Assembly (NCBI GenBank): GCA_017454745.1
Contig: JAFTCL010000067.1
Location: 1-61,081, forward strand
Direction: 5' to 3'
Source: Kiritimatiellia bacterium
GTDB lineage: Bacteria; Verrucomicrobiota; Kiritimatiellia; RFP12; UBA1067
DNA length: 61,081 bases
Positions 1 through 10,413 of the stretch are shown here, piece by piece. Position 1 is the stretch's first letter. Each line of letters starts with the position of its first letter. The position numbers were made by a program, and so were the translations under genes. The notes beneath the pieces are model-generated. The model was not told the DNA's origin. It did not search any database and was given only the letters and a program-made list of their open reading frames with translations.

Positions 1-14
1 ACAAGGAGACTGTT

Positions 15-3000
15 ATGCGTTTGGTAAGGTTTGTCGTAGGATTGGTGATGATGGCTTCGACTCTGGCTTTTGCGGACGGGGCGAAACAGATGGCGTTGAT
101 GTGTCAGGGGTACAAAGGGACAACAACCATGCCGGACTTTCAGGCGCTGGTGAAACTGCCTGAGGGCGTGGAGGGGTTCAACTACGCCGACTATGCGGCC
201 CAAGACGGTTCGGACATCTGGTTTTCGGATGCCGAAGGGAATGTGATCCCTCATCAGATTGACACATGGGATACGACGGGCGAGTCGTTGGTCTGGGTGA
301 AGATTCCGGAGGTGGCGTCAGCCAAAAGCTATATTGTGATGCATTGGGGCGAGGCGCGCGGTGAACATGTCACGACGGATCCGGTGTGGGACGGATTCAT
401 CGGCGTGTGGCACATGGGCAGCGCCAGCGGAAGCGAGAACGAGCCGGACGCGACCGGTAACGGTTTCAACGCGGTGCCGACGGCGGGTGTGCTTTCGGGG
501 AAGACAGGTGACGTCTCGCAGATGACGGTCACGGACGGCGTGGTGGGCAAAGCCCGGTTTAACCAGACGAATAAGGGAAAGCACAACGGTTTGAAGGTGC
601 CGGACTACTCCTCCAAGGTTACCGATCCCTCTCGTTTCTCCGTGAGCGGCTGGTGGCGGCTAACCGGTCAATCGGATATCTATCCGCGCTTCATTGCCCA
701 GCGTCCCGGCACCTCAAGCGGAGCGGGCAAGGGTTGGGAGATCGAGTGCGCAAGCAATTCTTCGACGATTATCAATGCGATCCGGGCCGGAAACAACTCG
801 GATAAGAAAATTGGCCCGTACACAGTGGCGGATATGTCGCAGAATTGGATTTATCTCACCGTGATTTACGACGGGACTACGGCCACGTTGTATGTGAACG
901 GGACAATTCTCGCTTCCGGAACGTTGCCAATCAACTCCGCTTCGACTGAGGGGTGCATGATTGGCAATCTGGGGGTGCGTGCTTGCGGATGGTACGGGAA
1001 GTATGATGAAATCCGGCTCTATGACGGCATCTACTCCGCTGACCGTATCCAGGCCGACTACGACACCATGACCAGCCCGACCACTTTTTTGACTTCGGTC
1101 GACCTTTCGGCGATTCTCGCGGCGACTTGGACCGGTACGGCAGGTGACAGGTCTCTCACAAATCCCGAGAACTGGAAGTGCATCAACGGATACGGCAACA
1201 TTGTGGCGAACGCGCTGCCGACCTCCGACACCGTTGTTTACATTTCCGGGGCGGTGGACATTCAGGTTTCCGCCGGCCAGACGTTGACGTGCCGGTCGGT
1301 TTCGGTCGGCGACTGTACCCTTGCGGCGGATTGCGATTGGCGGGGATTGGAGAATGTCTGGTACGCCGGGCGGCTTGATCTGAACGGGCACACGCTCATC
1401 GTCTCGACATTGGACGGTCCCGGCACCATTACTTCGCCGGGAAATGTGCCGGAGTCTGTGTTGACCGACTCCATCCTCTGGTTCGACGCATCCGAGCCGA
1501 CCACACTTAGCTACAACCCGGACGGCACGCTTTACTCGTGGCTCTCGAAGAGCAGCCGTTACATCACGAACCCGCTCGCGATCGCGTACCACAACTTCAC
1601 GACCCAGGAATCCAACGGTCCGGTGCTCGGCGAGATGCCGAACGGCCGACCCACAGTGGATTTCGGCGCGGTCGGAAGCGGGAAGGATATGCGCTACACC
1701 CGTTTCACGAACATACGCACGGTCTTCCTCGTCACCAAAATCGCGAATACGGTCGATGCGTTTCTGTTGGGCGACTACAGCAGCGGCAATGGCGTTTACA
1801 ACTTCCACCGCGGCCCGGCCGGCCAGTATGGCAACCCGGAACACGCCAAATTCGAGTCGGTCTGGAACGGCGAGAATCCGGTCGATTGGCAGTCCGATTA
1901 CATTCCGGACAACGATTTCCAAATCATCTCGATCGTCACCTCGCAGAATTGCGCGTCCGACTCGTTGACCAGTGACCGGAAGAATGAAAACCGCAACGGC
2001 GGTCGGCAGCTTTCGGAAATGATCGCTTTCGATGCGGTCCTTTCCGACGAGGATCGGCTGGCTGTTACGCGCTATCTGCGTAAGAAGTGGTTTGACGCCG
2101 ATCCGTCCGGTGCCGCGCCGGGCAAACTGACCATCGATGCGCCGGCTGATAAGTCGATTACGAACAGTACTGTCACCATCGTGGGCAACGTTAAGGTGGT
2201 GAAAACGGGCGCGGGAACGTTCCTCGCTTCCAAACCGTCCCAAGCCTACTACGGCGGAAACGAAGTTCAGACCGGTACCTTCGCCACGACGGGCGATTGT
2301 TCCTATTACGGGGTTTTCAACACGGTGACGGTCGCCAAGAATGCGACGTTTGACCTGTTCGGGTCGAGGAACCACAACGGTCCGCTCTTCCAGCTCGACG
2401 GCGGGTCGCTCATCTCTTCGCGCTTGCATGACGACGATGGGTCCGCGCTGAAGAATGTCAAGTTGACGGCGGATTCGGTGATGGGTGGTACGAGACAGGC
2501 TTCGCTGGCCGGATTGAGCGGCACGCCGGTGACGCTTGACTTGGACGGGTACACGCTGTCGATCAACATCGCCTCCAACCAGACGATCCGGATGTCTAAA
2601 CTCACGGCGAACGGTGGCGGACGGATCGTTGCCGACGGCGGCGGGTTCGGCTGGCTGCAGTTTGGCATTTCGGGGCGTACCATGACGGTTGACGCGAAAG
2701 GCGTTACGCTGGAGTTGCTTGACACGCCGCTGCGCACCTATGCGGCGGTGGACATTGGCGACTACGTTAGTTCCTACACCGGTGAATACGATGGAATGAC
2801 CGGCTCACGCCCGGTGAATGTGCATGGCAGTTTCGCACCCGGCGCTAAATGGCATGAATGTGTGATGCAGAACGGATCGGTACTTGATCTCTCCGGCCAT
2901 ACCGAGCCTTGGTCAACCGCCTGCACCTTCGCAGAGAGCAGCGTGACTCGCCATGTGACCTTCGCGGATGACGCGACCATCACCATTAATGCCAAGGGGC

Positions 3001-3164
3001 GGAAGTTCCAGTTTTGGGAACAGCTTGTCGCTTGGGACGCGGCTCCGGAAAACTTGTCAACCCTCACCTTCCAGCTGGATGAGGAGACCGCTCTTGACCA
3101 CGGCATAGTAGTCCGTGATAACGGAATCTTCGTTTCCAGCGGTACGCTTATAATCGTGCGGTAA
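15..3164 (+). CDS. Secreted DUF2341 / tandem LamG-like protein with PATR-type repeat
   Basis: This 1049-residue protein begins at ATG 15 behind AAGGAG and has an N-terminal signal peptide (MRLVRFVVGL..., about 20 residues). Residues about 25-110 resemble DUF2341 (key stretch VKLPEGVEGF...WVKIPE). Residues about 125-345 look like a LamG/concanavalin-type fold (GVWHMG, SVSGWWRL, DEIRLYDG). A second ConA-like unit lies at about 475-700 (LWFDASEPTTL...YLRKKWF). Near residue 740 a passenger-type motif appears (VVKTGAGTF...YYGGNEVQTGTF), as in PATR repeats of autotransporter passengers. No C-terminal beta-barrel or sorting signal is obvious. The next gene starts 46 bases downstream and is also secreted. 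By family the protein probably binds carbohydrate or sits on the cell surface; the ligand is unknown. Confidence 0.82.
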   Translation: MRLVRFVVGLVMMASTLAFADGAKQMALMCQGYKGTTTMPDFQALVKLPEGVEGFNYADYAAQDGSDIWFSDAEGNVIPHQIDTWDTTGESLVWVKIPEVASAKSYIVMHWGEARGEHVTTDPVWDGFIGVWHMGSASGSENEPDATGNGFNAVPTAGVLSGKTGDVSQMTVTDGVVGKARFNQTNKGKHNGLKVPDYSSKVTDPSRFSVSGWWRLTGQSDIYPRFIAQRPGTSSGAGKGWEIECASNSSTIINAIRAGNNSDKKIGPYTVADMSQNWIYLTVIYDGTTATLYVNGTILASGTLPINSASTEGCMIGNLGVRACGWYGKYDEIRLYDGIYSADRIQADYDTMTSPTTFLTSVDLSAILAATWTGTAGDRSLTNPENWKCINGYGNIVANALPTSDTVVYISGAVDIQVSAGQTLTCRSVSVGDCTLAADCDWRGLENVWYAGRLDLNGHTLIVSTLDGPGTITSPGNVPESVLTDSILWFDASEPTTLSYNPDGTLYSWLSKSSRYITNPLAIAYHNFTTQESNGPVLGEMPNGRPTVDFGAVGSGKDMRYTRFTNIRTVFLVTKIANTVDAFLLGDYSSGNGVYNFHRGPAGQYGNPEHAKFESVWNGENPVDWQSDYIPDNDFQIISIVTSQNCASDSLTSDRKNENRNGGRQLSEMIAFDAVLSDEDRLAVTRYLRKKWFDADPSGAAPGKLTIDAPADKSITNSTVTIVGNVKVVKTGAGTFLASKPSQAYYGGNEVQTGTFATTGDCSYYGVFNTVTVAKNATFDLFGSRNHNGPLFQLDGGSLISSRLHDDDGSALKNVKLTADSVMGGTRQASLAGLSGTPVTLDLDGYTLSINIASNQTIRMSKLTANGGGRIVADGGGFGWLQFGISGRTMTVDAKGVTLELLDTPLRTYAAVDIGDYVSSYTGEYDGMTGSRPVNVHGSFAPGAKWHECVMQNGSVLDLSGHTEPWSTACTFAESSVTRHVTFADDATITINAKGRKFQFWEQLVAWDAAPENLSTLTFQLDEETALDHGIVVRDNGIFVSSGTLIIVR

Positions 3165-3210
3165 CGGTTTCCCGATGTGATCGATGAGTGTAAAAGGACA
3201 GTATTTGGTA

Positions 3211-6200
3211 ATGCCTATGACCAGATTGGTTGTTCCGATTATTTTAGCCATTCCCGTTTTGGCTTCCGTGACGGACGATTTGACTTCAAACGTCCTCCCC
3301 AGTTCGGCGAACCTTTCGTCCTACTCTGTAATGTTGGCGGAACTCAAGGCCGCCGATATCGCTTGTGACGATGCGTGGGCGGCCATCGGGGACATTGGAG
3401 CGCTCAAGGCGCGAGGCGGCGAACTTCGCCAGGCGATGATAAAGGCGGTGGGCGGATTCCCGGAAACGCGATGCTCCTTAAACGCCCAAACTACGGCAAC
3501 CGTGGCGCGGGACGGCTACAAGGTCGAGAAGGTGCTGTTCGAGAGCTGGCCGGGGGTACATGTGACCGCGAACCTCTTCCTGCCGGACAGCGAAGCGTTC
3601 CAGCCGCCGTATCCCGTTGCGATACTCCCCTGCGGCCATTCCTCAAACGGCAAGGGATCGGATGCCTACCAGCGCGGTTGCGTGTTGGCGGCGAAGGCTG
3701 GTCTCGCCTGTCTGATTTACGATCCGTATGATCAGGGGGAGCGTTACCAGACCTCGCCGAAGAACGGTTCTTGCGCGGGGCACAACCGCGTGGGAGCGTT
3801 GGCGGCGCTGCTGGGCGGAAGCATGGCGCGTTTCCGCATCTGGGACGGGATGCGCGCCATCGACTATCTGGAGACGCGTCCGGATATCGACGCCTCCCGG
3901 ATCGGGTGCATGGGAAACAGCGGCGGCGGCACGATGACTTCGCTGTTGATGGCGGTCGAGCCGCGCTTGAAGTCGGCTTGCCCGTCTTGCTACATCACCG
4001 CTATCCGGGATGTCTGCGAATCGATCGGGCCGCAGGACGCGGAACAAAACTTTTTCGGACAGTTGGCGTTGGGGGTGAACCACGCCTCGTTCGCGTTTTT
4101 GCAGACGCCTATGCCGATCCGTTTCATGTTCTGCCATGGCGATTTTTTCCCTTTCGCTGGGGCGCAGCGGACTTATTCGCTTGTGTCGGGTGTAGCTCAA
4201 AAGTGCGGGATTGCGGAACGTTACAGCATGACCGATGTTGACGGTTCGCACGGCTGGAAGGAGTCCACTCGCACTTCATCCGTCGAATGGCTGTTGCGCT
4301 GGCTTAACGACGATCCGTCGGCGTTGAAACACGATCTGGCCGGATATCGCGAGCTTGATAACGGCTTTAATTTGAGTGCGGTTGACACCGCGCTTTCCGG
4401 AACCGCTCACGAGGTGTGCAGCGGCGGGAGCGTGTTGAATCTTCCGGGAGAGCGGACGGTTTACGATTTGATGCGGGATGAATTGCAGGCGGCGGTGGCG
4501 GGGCGAAAGAAATCGATTACGCCGGCGGAAGTTTGCCAAATCGCGGGAATCTCGGATCCGGATACGGTCGCGGTAGCCCAATCCGAGGTCTCGCGTTCAT
4601 CCGAAGACGGGTATGAGACCGTTAAGGAAACCTTCACATGGCCAAACGGACTCTCCGTGCCGGCAATTACCTTTGTGCCTTCGTCCCCGTCCGGGGCTCC
4701 GGTTATTGTCATTGGCGACGGGTCGCGTTCGGATCGCGCTTCGCTTGCCGAGTCGTGGCTGGCGAAAGGCCGGCCCGTGACGGTCGCAGATTTGATCGGT
4801 ACCGGAGAAATCGGCGGTAAAAAGCACACCTTCTATTCCACGGCGGTGCCGGAGGAGGAGGTTGCGATATTTCTCTATATGCTGGGGCGTTCCCTAATCG
4901 GCGAACAGGCGGGCGAGATATTGGCATTGGCAAAAACTTTGAAGACGCGTTACGGGAAAATCCCGGAGGTGGTGGCAAAAGGCCGGGTATGCATTTCGGC
5001 GGTTCATGCCTGTGCGGTGCGGCGCGATCTGGTGTCGTCGGTTACGCAGGTCAGCCCGCCGGAGTCATGGGAGACTTCAGTCAATTCCGGCTCTAACATT
5101 CCTTTCGCAACGGTGGTCAACGGCGCGTTGAAACATTACGATTGGAAAACCCTGTCCGACCGGATTGTGAAGCCAGGCGCCGATCTGGCATTGTCGGTTG
5201 AGGCGGGCGTGGATTGGCGTGTGGCGAATCTTACGGTAAAAATCGACAATCTAACCTTGCCGTATTCCCAATCGGCGGAATTGGAAATAACCGCGTATGA
5301 CTCCGCGCGAGGCTTGGTTGGCAAGAAAACGTCCGTTGTTGACACCAACTGCACCCGTAACGTTGCTTTCGACGGGTTGACACCGGCGGTTCCATATACG
5401 TTTTGCGCGGAGTTAAAGGCCGACGATCCGGTTACTGGACAGCCGTCGGTTATGGCGAAGGATGAAAAGGGCAAGGTTTTCGGGTTAAAATATGACGGGT
5501 GGATTGACGAAAATATCCGCACCTTGCGGGGAACATCGGCACCGCTTTGGACGTATCAAGACGGTGAAACGTCGGAAACTTCGTTGAGTGGCGAACCGGC
5601 GATCGGCATCTCCGCCCAAGCCGGTGGCGTGGCTTTTGCTCCTCCGAAGCCGGACGGGGATTGCTACGTGATCGACCATCGCGTTTGCTTCGCCGGCCCG
5701 ATCGGAACCCGGTTCGATGAGGTGATGGCGACTTCGAAAGCGGCGGTCGCGATTGTGTCGGATAAAGGCGGCGTTTGCCGGTTTGTCCTGCTTGACAACG
5801 GGGCTTGGCATACCAACACCCAGTTCGTCGCCGAGATTGACAAAACATACGATGTTCGGATTACGATAGATTCCGCAAAGCGCGGAGTCCTTTACGATCT
5901 GTTGCAAGACGGCGGTAGCATTCATCTGCACAGCGGTATTTACGCCGCAACCGACAACCAAACAACTTCGCTGCTTTACCGGGGCAATGTGAAAATGTCA
6001 GCAATAAAAGGCTCGGTTTACAAAGCCAAAGTGGCGGCAGTCGGAGAGGTGGCGTATGATTCCGTAAACAGCGCACTTGACCACGCTTATGGTGAGGTGG
6101 TAACGCTTCTTCACGATGCAACCTGCGAACCGCCGGAACATCTGGTTTTCAGAATAAACGCCGCAGGTTACACGCTTATCCTCAAGGGCGGGGATTATGG

Positions 6201-6621
6201 AGCTTTTGCCGAGTGGGCGAAACGCCATCCGGAGGTTTTGGACGGCACGAGTTATTTGTCGGCCAGAACGATGCGGGTTTCGTCGGCGCTCGACCTTGAC
6301 GGGCTGGTTTCGGACGATACGCTTGATGCGTTGCAGCGGTCGGAGGTGAAAATCGTCAAGGCGGAATACTCAGATGGCGTGGTTGATGTAACTCTCAAGG
6401 TGGACCGTTTGCCGGTTGGAGATTTGGCGCAAATGGACTACGTCGGCAAGATTTTTTCCATTCTGGGTTCGGGTAGCGACAGTGAAAATTTTTGCCCTGA
6501 AAACATTGAGTACGTTTCCGGTCCGGTGCGTGAAGCGGACGGGGCGGTGCGTTTCCGCGTCCGCCCAAATCTCCAGACGGAGCCGAACCGGTTCTTTTTT
6601 TGCGGCGGAGTCAAACTGTAG
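3211..6621 (+). CDS. Large secreted alpha/beta-hydrolase (acetyl-xylan-esterase-like)
   Basis: The 1136-residue product contains an alpha/beta-hydrolase with the nucleophile elbow GNSGGG (Ser about 237), an acid region FCHGDFFPF and a histidine in DGSHGWKES, matching acetyl xylan esterase/dipeptidyl-peptidase-like hydrolases. A second hydrolase-like segment (about 470-640, PVIVIGDGSRSDR...) lacks a clear nucleophile and may be a degenerate copy. The C-terminal 500 residues are beta-rich and unrecognised. I chose ATG 3211 because AAAGGA lies at 3193-3198 and the protein then begins with a signal peptide (MPMTRLVVPIILAIPVLA); an in-frame ATG at 3184 has no ribosome site. The stop is TAG, which matters for the amber codons near 15.6 kb. 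It likely deacylates a polysaccharide outside the cytoplasm (inference). Confidence 0.75.
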   Translation: MPMTRLVVPIILAIPVLASVTDDLTSNVLPSSANLSSYSVMLAELKAADIACDDAWAAIGDIGALKARGGELRQAMIKAVGGFPETRCSLNAQTTATVARDGYKVEKVLFESWPGVHVTANLFLPDSEAFQPPYPVAILPCGHSSNGKGSDAYQRGCVLAAKAGLACLIYDPYDQGERYQTSPKNGSCAGHNRVGALAALLGGSMARFRIWDGMRAIDYLETRPDIDASRIGCMGNSGGGTMTSLLMAVEPRLKSACPSCYITAIRDVCESIGPQDAEQNFFGQLALGVNHASFAFLQTPMPIRFMFCHGDFFPFAGAQRTYSLVSGVAQKCGIAERYSMTDVDGSHGWKESTRTSSVEWLLRWLNDDPSALKHDLAGYRELDNGFNLSAVDTALSGTAHEVCSGGSVLNLPGERTVYDLMRDELQAAVAGRKKSITPAEVCQIAGISDPDTVAVAQSEVSRSSEDGYETVKETFTWPNGLSVPAITFVPSSPSGAPVIVIGDGSRSDRASLAESWLAKGRPVTVADLIGTGEIGGKKHTFYSTAVPEEEVAIFLYMLGRSLIGEQAGEILALAKTLKTRYGKIPEVVAKGRVCISAVHACAVRRDLVSSVTQVSPPESWETSVNSGSNIPFATVVNGALKHYDWKTLSDRIVKPGADLALSVEAGVDWRVANLTVKIDNLTLPYSQSAELEITAYDSARGLVGKKTSVVDTNCTRNVAFDGLTPAVPYTFCAELKADDPVTGQPSVMAKDEKGKVFGLKYDGWIDENIRTLRGTSAPLWTYQDGETSETSLSGEPAIGISAQAGGVAFAPPKPDGDCYVIDHRVCFAGPIGTRFDEVMATSKAAVAIVSDKGGVCRFVLLDNGAWHTNTQFVAEIDKTYDVRITIDSAKRGVLYDLLQDGGSIHLHSGIYAATDNQTTSLLYRGNVKMSAIKGSVYKAKVAAVGEVAYDSVNSALDHAYGEVVTLLHDATCEPPEHLVFRINAAGYTLILKGGDYGAFAEWAKRHPEVLDGTSYLSARTMRVSSALDLDGLVSDDTLDALQRSEVKIVKAEYSDGVVDVTLKVDRLPVGDLAQMDYVGKIFSILGSGSDSENFCPENIEYVSGPVREADGAVRFRVRPNLQTEPNRFFFCGGVKL

Positions 6622-6638
6622 GGCAACGGCTGGCGGCG

Positions 6639-9600
6639 TTACTCTTCCACCGCAATCCTGAAGCCGACATCGTAAATTGGCGCGTAGGGGCGGTACGCCC
6701 TGCGGAACGAGGCGGTAGCCAGCTTGGGCCGCGAATACCACGATCCGCCGCGCACCACGCGACGGTCATCGCCGTCCGGCGCGTTTCTTCCGTCATCCGC
6801 CACATAGGGATAGGGACGGTACTTAGATTGCGTCCACTCCCAAACATTCCCGTGCATATCGAACAGCCCCCAGGGGTTGGGTTTCCACTTGCCGCTCTTT
6901 TCTTCGAGAAACGCCCCGTCGTTTATTCCGTGCGCCTGCGGCACCCAGTTGTCGTACAGATTGTCTTTGTTGCCGTAACACGCCTTGGCGCAATCCTGAA
7001 CGTACGGGTTGCCGGAGTAGTCGGATAGCGAGATGTCGGCAAGATTTGCGTACGCGGCGAAATCGTCGTTGCGATCGCCCCACCAGAAGGGGGTGGCGGA
7101 GCCGGCGCGGGCCGCCCATTCCCATTCTGCCTCGGTGGGCAGCCTTACCTTGCGGCCGGTTTTACCCGACAGCCATTTGCAGAAGGCGTTGGCCTTTTCC
7201 CAGCTTACGCGGACCACCGGAAGGTCGTCGCCGTTTACGTCATATCCGGTCACGCCGAACTGGTAGCCGTGGCGTGACTCGCAACGGCTGTCGTGATTGG
7301 GGGCGAACTGTCGGAACTCGCGGTTCGTCACCTCTCGCGCCCCGATCTGGAACGGTTTAACCGTTACGGCGGCGGCCGGTTGCTCATCGCGCGGCGTCTT
7401 GGGGGCGTTCGTACCCATCACGAAGGTACCGCCGGGAATCGCGACCAACGGCAGCTCCACCCCTTCGGCGAGCTTAATGGCCGGAGCCGGGGCGGCGGGT
7501 TTACCGGCGGGATCAAACGGCCAGCCATCCACCACGCACGGCGCATTGTTAGGAGGCGGGGCACCCTTATTCTCCGGCGCCGTCAGCACCGGGGTAGGTG
7601 TGTCTATGGTTTCATGGTTCTCCCGGACGCCGAGGTAGCGGGCTCGGCGCTCCTCACGCAGTTTTTCGCGCTCTAACGCCTTGTCGCCGACGATGGTCTG
7701 CCAGCGTCCGTGGTAGGGGGCGTTGAAGTCGATCCACGTCACGAGACGGTCCCGCGCCTCTGGCGTAAGGACAACGCCGTGGTGTCCTTTGTCCAGCATC
7801 ATCATCAGTTCGGTGGTGTCGGCATGCCACTCCATCGGCTCGAAGAGGTGTATGTCGCTCTCGATTCCGGGGTGGCGGACAAAGCGGACCAGATTGAAAT
7901 ACGGGGCTGAGAACTTGCCGCCGAATTCCTTTCCGACCCTGCCGTGCATTTGCGTAACCCAGTTTGTGATCATGCTGGTTCCGCGAAGGTCGGGTTTCCA
8001 TCGGCGGTCGCCGAACATCTCGGATGCGGGGGGATCGGGACTGTTGTGGCAGCGGACGCAGAAGGCGTCCAGAACCGGCTGGACCTCGCGTGAAAATTCG
8101 AAATTGCGCGGCGGGCCGCGCCAAGGGCGAATCTCTTCCAGTTTTATGTTCGCCGCCACCTGCGGCGCGCGGGCCACGAAGCTTTGCTTTTCGTGGCACC
8201 CGGCGCAAGATAGGTATTCGCCGCTCCGTGCGGTGAACCAGCTGCGCATTATTTGCAGGGATTTGCCCTCGGCGTCGAGCGGCTGGACCGCGATCGGCGT
8301 GTTGGCCGGTACTTTGAAATACGCGCTGCCGTCGGGATTCACCGGTACCGTTCCCAGCGTCCGCCGCATATCCCACGGCCCGTCCAGACCGATCGAGCCG
8401 TAAAGGCCGCCCTCCTGGTGGAATCCGAAGGTGTAGGTGTAGAGCCGGAGGTTTTTCACCGTTCCTGGCGGGATGTCCTTTAATCCCGGCCCTTCATAAA
8501 TGTTGGAGATGTAAACTTGCGCACTGGTGCTGCCGCGTTCTATGCGGTCGGGCTGGGAGTGGGGGACGGGAGTCTTCATCAAAGGTACGGGTTCGCAAAG
8601 GTCATGACCGTCCTCGCGCAGCAGACACAGTTCGTTGTCGAACCGGTCGATAAGGTAGATCGAGAAGTTGCGCTCGTCTTGGTTTCGCCGCGCCACCAGA
8701 AAGGTCGTGTCATCGAGCGGGTAGGGGTGCAGGTTCATCGGCCAGGTACCGTTGTAGAGCTGGTCGCGCACAATCGGGTCAACCGGCTTGCCGTAACCGG
8801 GCAACAGCTGGACGGCGCCGTCGCCCTCCTCGGTTCCTTTGGTGACATCAAAGAGTCCGAGCTGTCCCTGCCGGCGTAAACCGTGGTGTCCGGATAGCAC
8901 CGCCACGAACTGCGCCGGCTTGCCGGGAATCGGCCGGGCGTAGAATATGCTGTTGGGCCAGAAGGAGTTGCTGCCGTAAAGAGCGCGTTGGTTGGTGCCG
9001 TCGGGGTTGCAGGTGAAAAGGATGCGGGCGTTGGAGTGCGGCAGATCGGTGTATTCCCAGCGGAGATACATGACCCGTCCGTCGGGAATCACGACCGGGC
9101 ACCACGAGTGTTCCTGGTCGTTGGTAAGCAGTTCCATTTCCGAACCGTCGGCGTTGCAGCGGAAGAGGTTGGCCACCGGCGTGTCGCCCCAAACGCACGG
9201 CACGGCGTATTTGAGGGCGGTGCAGGTGAAGATGATGTGCCCGTCCGGCACATAGCAGGCATCGTAATGGTTGATGTCGTCCGCATTGTCCCGCGTTACT
9301 TGCCGCACCTGCCGGCTGGCTAGATCCAGCTCCATCACGTGCCAGGCGTTGGACGCCGCCACCCCAGAAAAGAGCAGCCGGTCGGCGTTCCAGTGCAGTT
9401 CGACGTCGCAGATCGGCCGTCCGCCCTCCGGTTTGTAAATGACCTCGGTGTCGCCGGATTTCTTGCCGCGAATGTCGAGCAGGCACAGTTCGTTGTCGTG
9501 ACCGTCTTTGGGCAGTTTCGAGTTGCTCTGCCAATTGCATGGCAGGTATTGGCGGCCGTTTTTCCGGCGGATGAAAAGCAGCCGGTCGAAAGCGACGGCC

Positions 9601-10355
9601 GGGTTGAGATCAACCATTAGCGTGCGCTTGAGGCCCGCCAGCCGGTCGAGCGCTTTTTCCGCCGCCTCCAGCGTCGCGCTATTGGGTTGCGTCCCGGATA
9701 GCCCGGCGAGAGCTTTTTCGATTTCTGCGGTCTGCGCGTCGGCGCGATCCAGTTCGGCGGCCAATTGCGGGTTGGTTGCCCGGCGGTGCGCGGAGAGACG
9801 TTTTATGGCGGGGAGGTCAGCCGCCGCGCGTTTGGCGAGACCGGCCATCCGTTCTTGGCGGGAAAACTCGCCGGCTTCCACGATGAAGGTGCAGCTGCCC
9901 TTGCCTTTCGGGGCGGTCAGACCGCAACGGGCTTCAAAGCGGACCGCGCCGTCTGGCACCGGAAGCACCAGGTGCGAGGGCGCGTGGGCGGAGATGAACC
10001 GGTCGAACCGCTCGCCGCCGACCGTTGCCGTCTTGGAACCGCCCCAAGAGACGCGGTTTACCTCGACCTTTCCCCATCCGGCCCGGTTGCCGCGCAGGGG
10101 TATGGTGGTGGCGTCAATGCGCTGTCCGTTCTTCAAAACGAAAACGGGGGCGCACCATATCGCCTGGTCATAATCGTAAGTGTCCGGGCCGACCGTTACG
10201 GACAGTTTAATCTCTTCCGCGCCATTGAGGCTTTCCGAAATGGCAACCGCCTTTTCCGCGCCCCTGACCACCGGCGTTTCGGCGGCAAGAACGACACCCC
10301 CCAAAAAAGCTGTGCCCGCCGCGACAAAGGCAAAAAACGGCCTGATTGTTAACAT
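6639..10355 (-). CDS. HzsA-related cytochrome-motif protein fused to SUMF1/FGE-like domain
   Basis: This 1238-residue secreted protein starts at ATG 10355 (GGGGA six bases upstream; signal peptide MLTIRPFFAFVAAGTAF). The middle (about 250-600) is a beta-propeller of the hydrazine-synthase-alpha-related type, with repeats such as NADGSEMELLTND, PDGRVMYLRWEY and NPDGTNQRALYG. Two heme c motifs follow, CAGCH near residue 718 and CVRCH near 767. The C-terminal 270 residues form a formylglycine-generating-enzyme/SUMF1 fold (IPGGTFVMGTN, VTNREF, LPTEAEWEWAAR, GNVWEWT, VVRGGSWY, GFRIAVEE). The gene converges on the upstream hydrolase with 17 bases between stops. Its own promoter is at 10414-10442. 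Similar fusions are known in planctomycetes and verrucomicrobia; the substrate is not known. Confidence 0.83.
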   Translation of the reverse strand: MLTIRPFFAFVAAGTAFLGGVVLAAETPVVRGAEKAVAISESLNGAEEIKLSVTVGPDTYDYDQAIWCAPVFVLKNGQRIDATTIPLRGNRAGWGKVEVNRVSWGGSKTATVGGERFDRFISAHAPSHLVLPVPDGAVRFEARCGLTAPKGKGSCTFIVEAGEFSRQERMAGLAKRAAADLPAIKRLSAHRRATNPQLAAELDRADAQTAEIEKALAGLSGTQPNSATLEAAEKALDRLAGLKRTLMVDLNPAVAFDRLLFIRRKNGRQYLPCNWQSNSKLPKDGHDNELCLLDIRGKKSGDTEVIYKPEGGRPICDVELHWNADRLLFSGVAASNAWHVMELDLASRQVRQVTRDNADDINHYDACYVPDGHIIFTCTALKYAVPCVWGDTPVANLFRCNADGSEMELLTNDQEHSWCPVVIPDGRVMYLRWEYTDLPHSNARILFTCNPDGTNQRALYGSNSFWPNSIFYARPIPGKPAQFVAVLSGHHGLRRQGQLGLFDVTKGTEEGDGAVQLLPGYGKPVDPIVRDQLYNGTWPMNLHPYPLDDTTFLVARRNQDERNFSIYLIDRFDNELCLLREDGHDLCEPVPLMKTPVPHSQPDRIERGSTSAQVYISNIYEGPGLKDIPPGTVKNLRLYTYTFGFHQEGGLYGSIGLDGPWDMRRTLGTVPVNPDGSAYFKVPANTPIAVQPLDAEGKSLQIMRSWFTARSGEYLSCAGCHEKQSFVARAPQVAANIKLEEIRPWRGPPRNFEFSREVQPVLDAFCVRCHNSPDPPASEMFGDRRWKPDLRGTSMITNWVTQMHGRVGKEFGGKFSAPYFNLVRFVRHPGIESDIHLFEPMEWHADTTELMMMLDKGHHGVVLTPEARDRLVTWIDFNAPYHGRWQTIVGDKALEREKLREERRARYLGVRENHETIDTPTPVLTAPENKGAPPPNNAPCVVDGWPFDPAGKPAAPAPAIKLAEGVELPLVAIPGGTFVMGTNAPKTPRDEQPAAAVTVKPFQIGAREVTNREFRQFAPNHDSRCESRHGYQFGVTGYDVNGDDLPVVRVSWEKANAFCKWLSGKTGRKVRLPTEAEWEWAARAGSATPFWWGDRNDDFAAYANLADISLSDYSGNPYVQDCAKACYGNKDNLYDNWVPQAHGINDGAFLEEKSGKWKPNPWGLFDMHGNVWEWTQSKYRPYPYVADDGRNAPDGDDRRVVRGGSWYSRPKLATASFRRAYRPYAPIYDVGFRIAVEE

Positions 10356-10413
10356 GGTCAATCCCCAAAATGAAATTTTCCGATTTAGTAAACACAACGC
10401 TGAAAACATCGGA

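Noticed and set aside
714..2429. A 571-codon open frame on the minus strand, antisense to the LamG-type protein
   Set aside because: No signal, motif or ribosome site; the plus-strand protein has clear domains. High third-position GC of the real gene keeps the antisense frame open.
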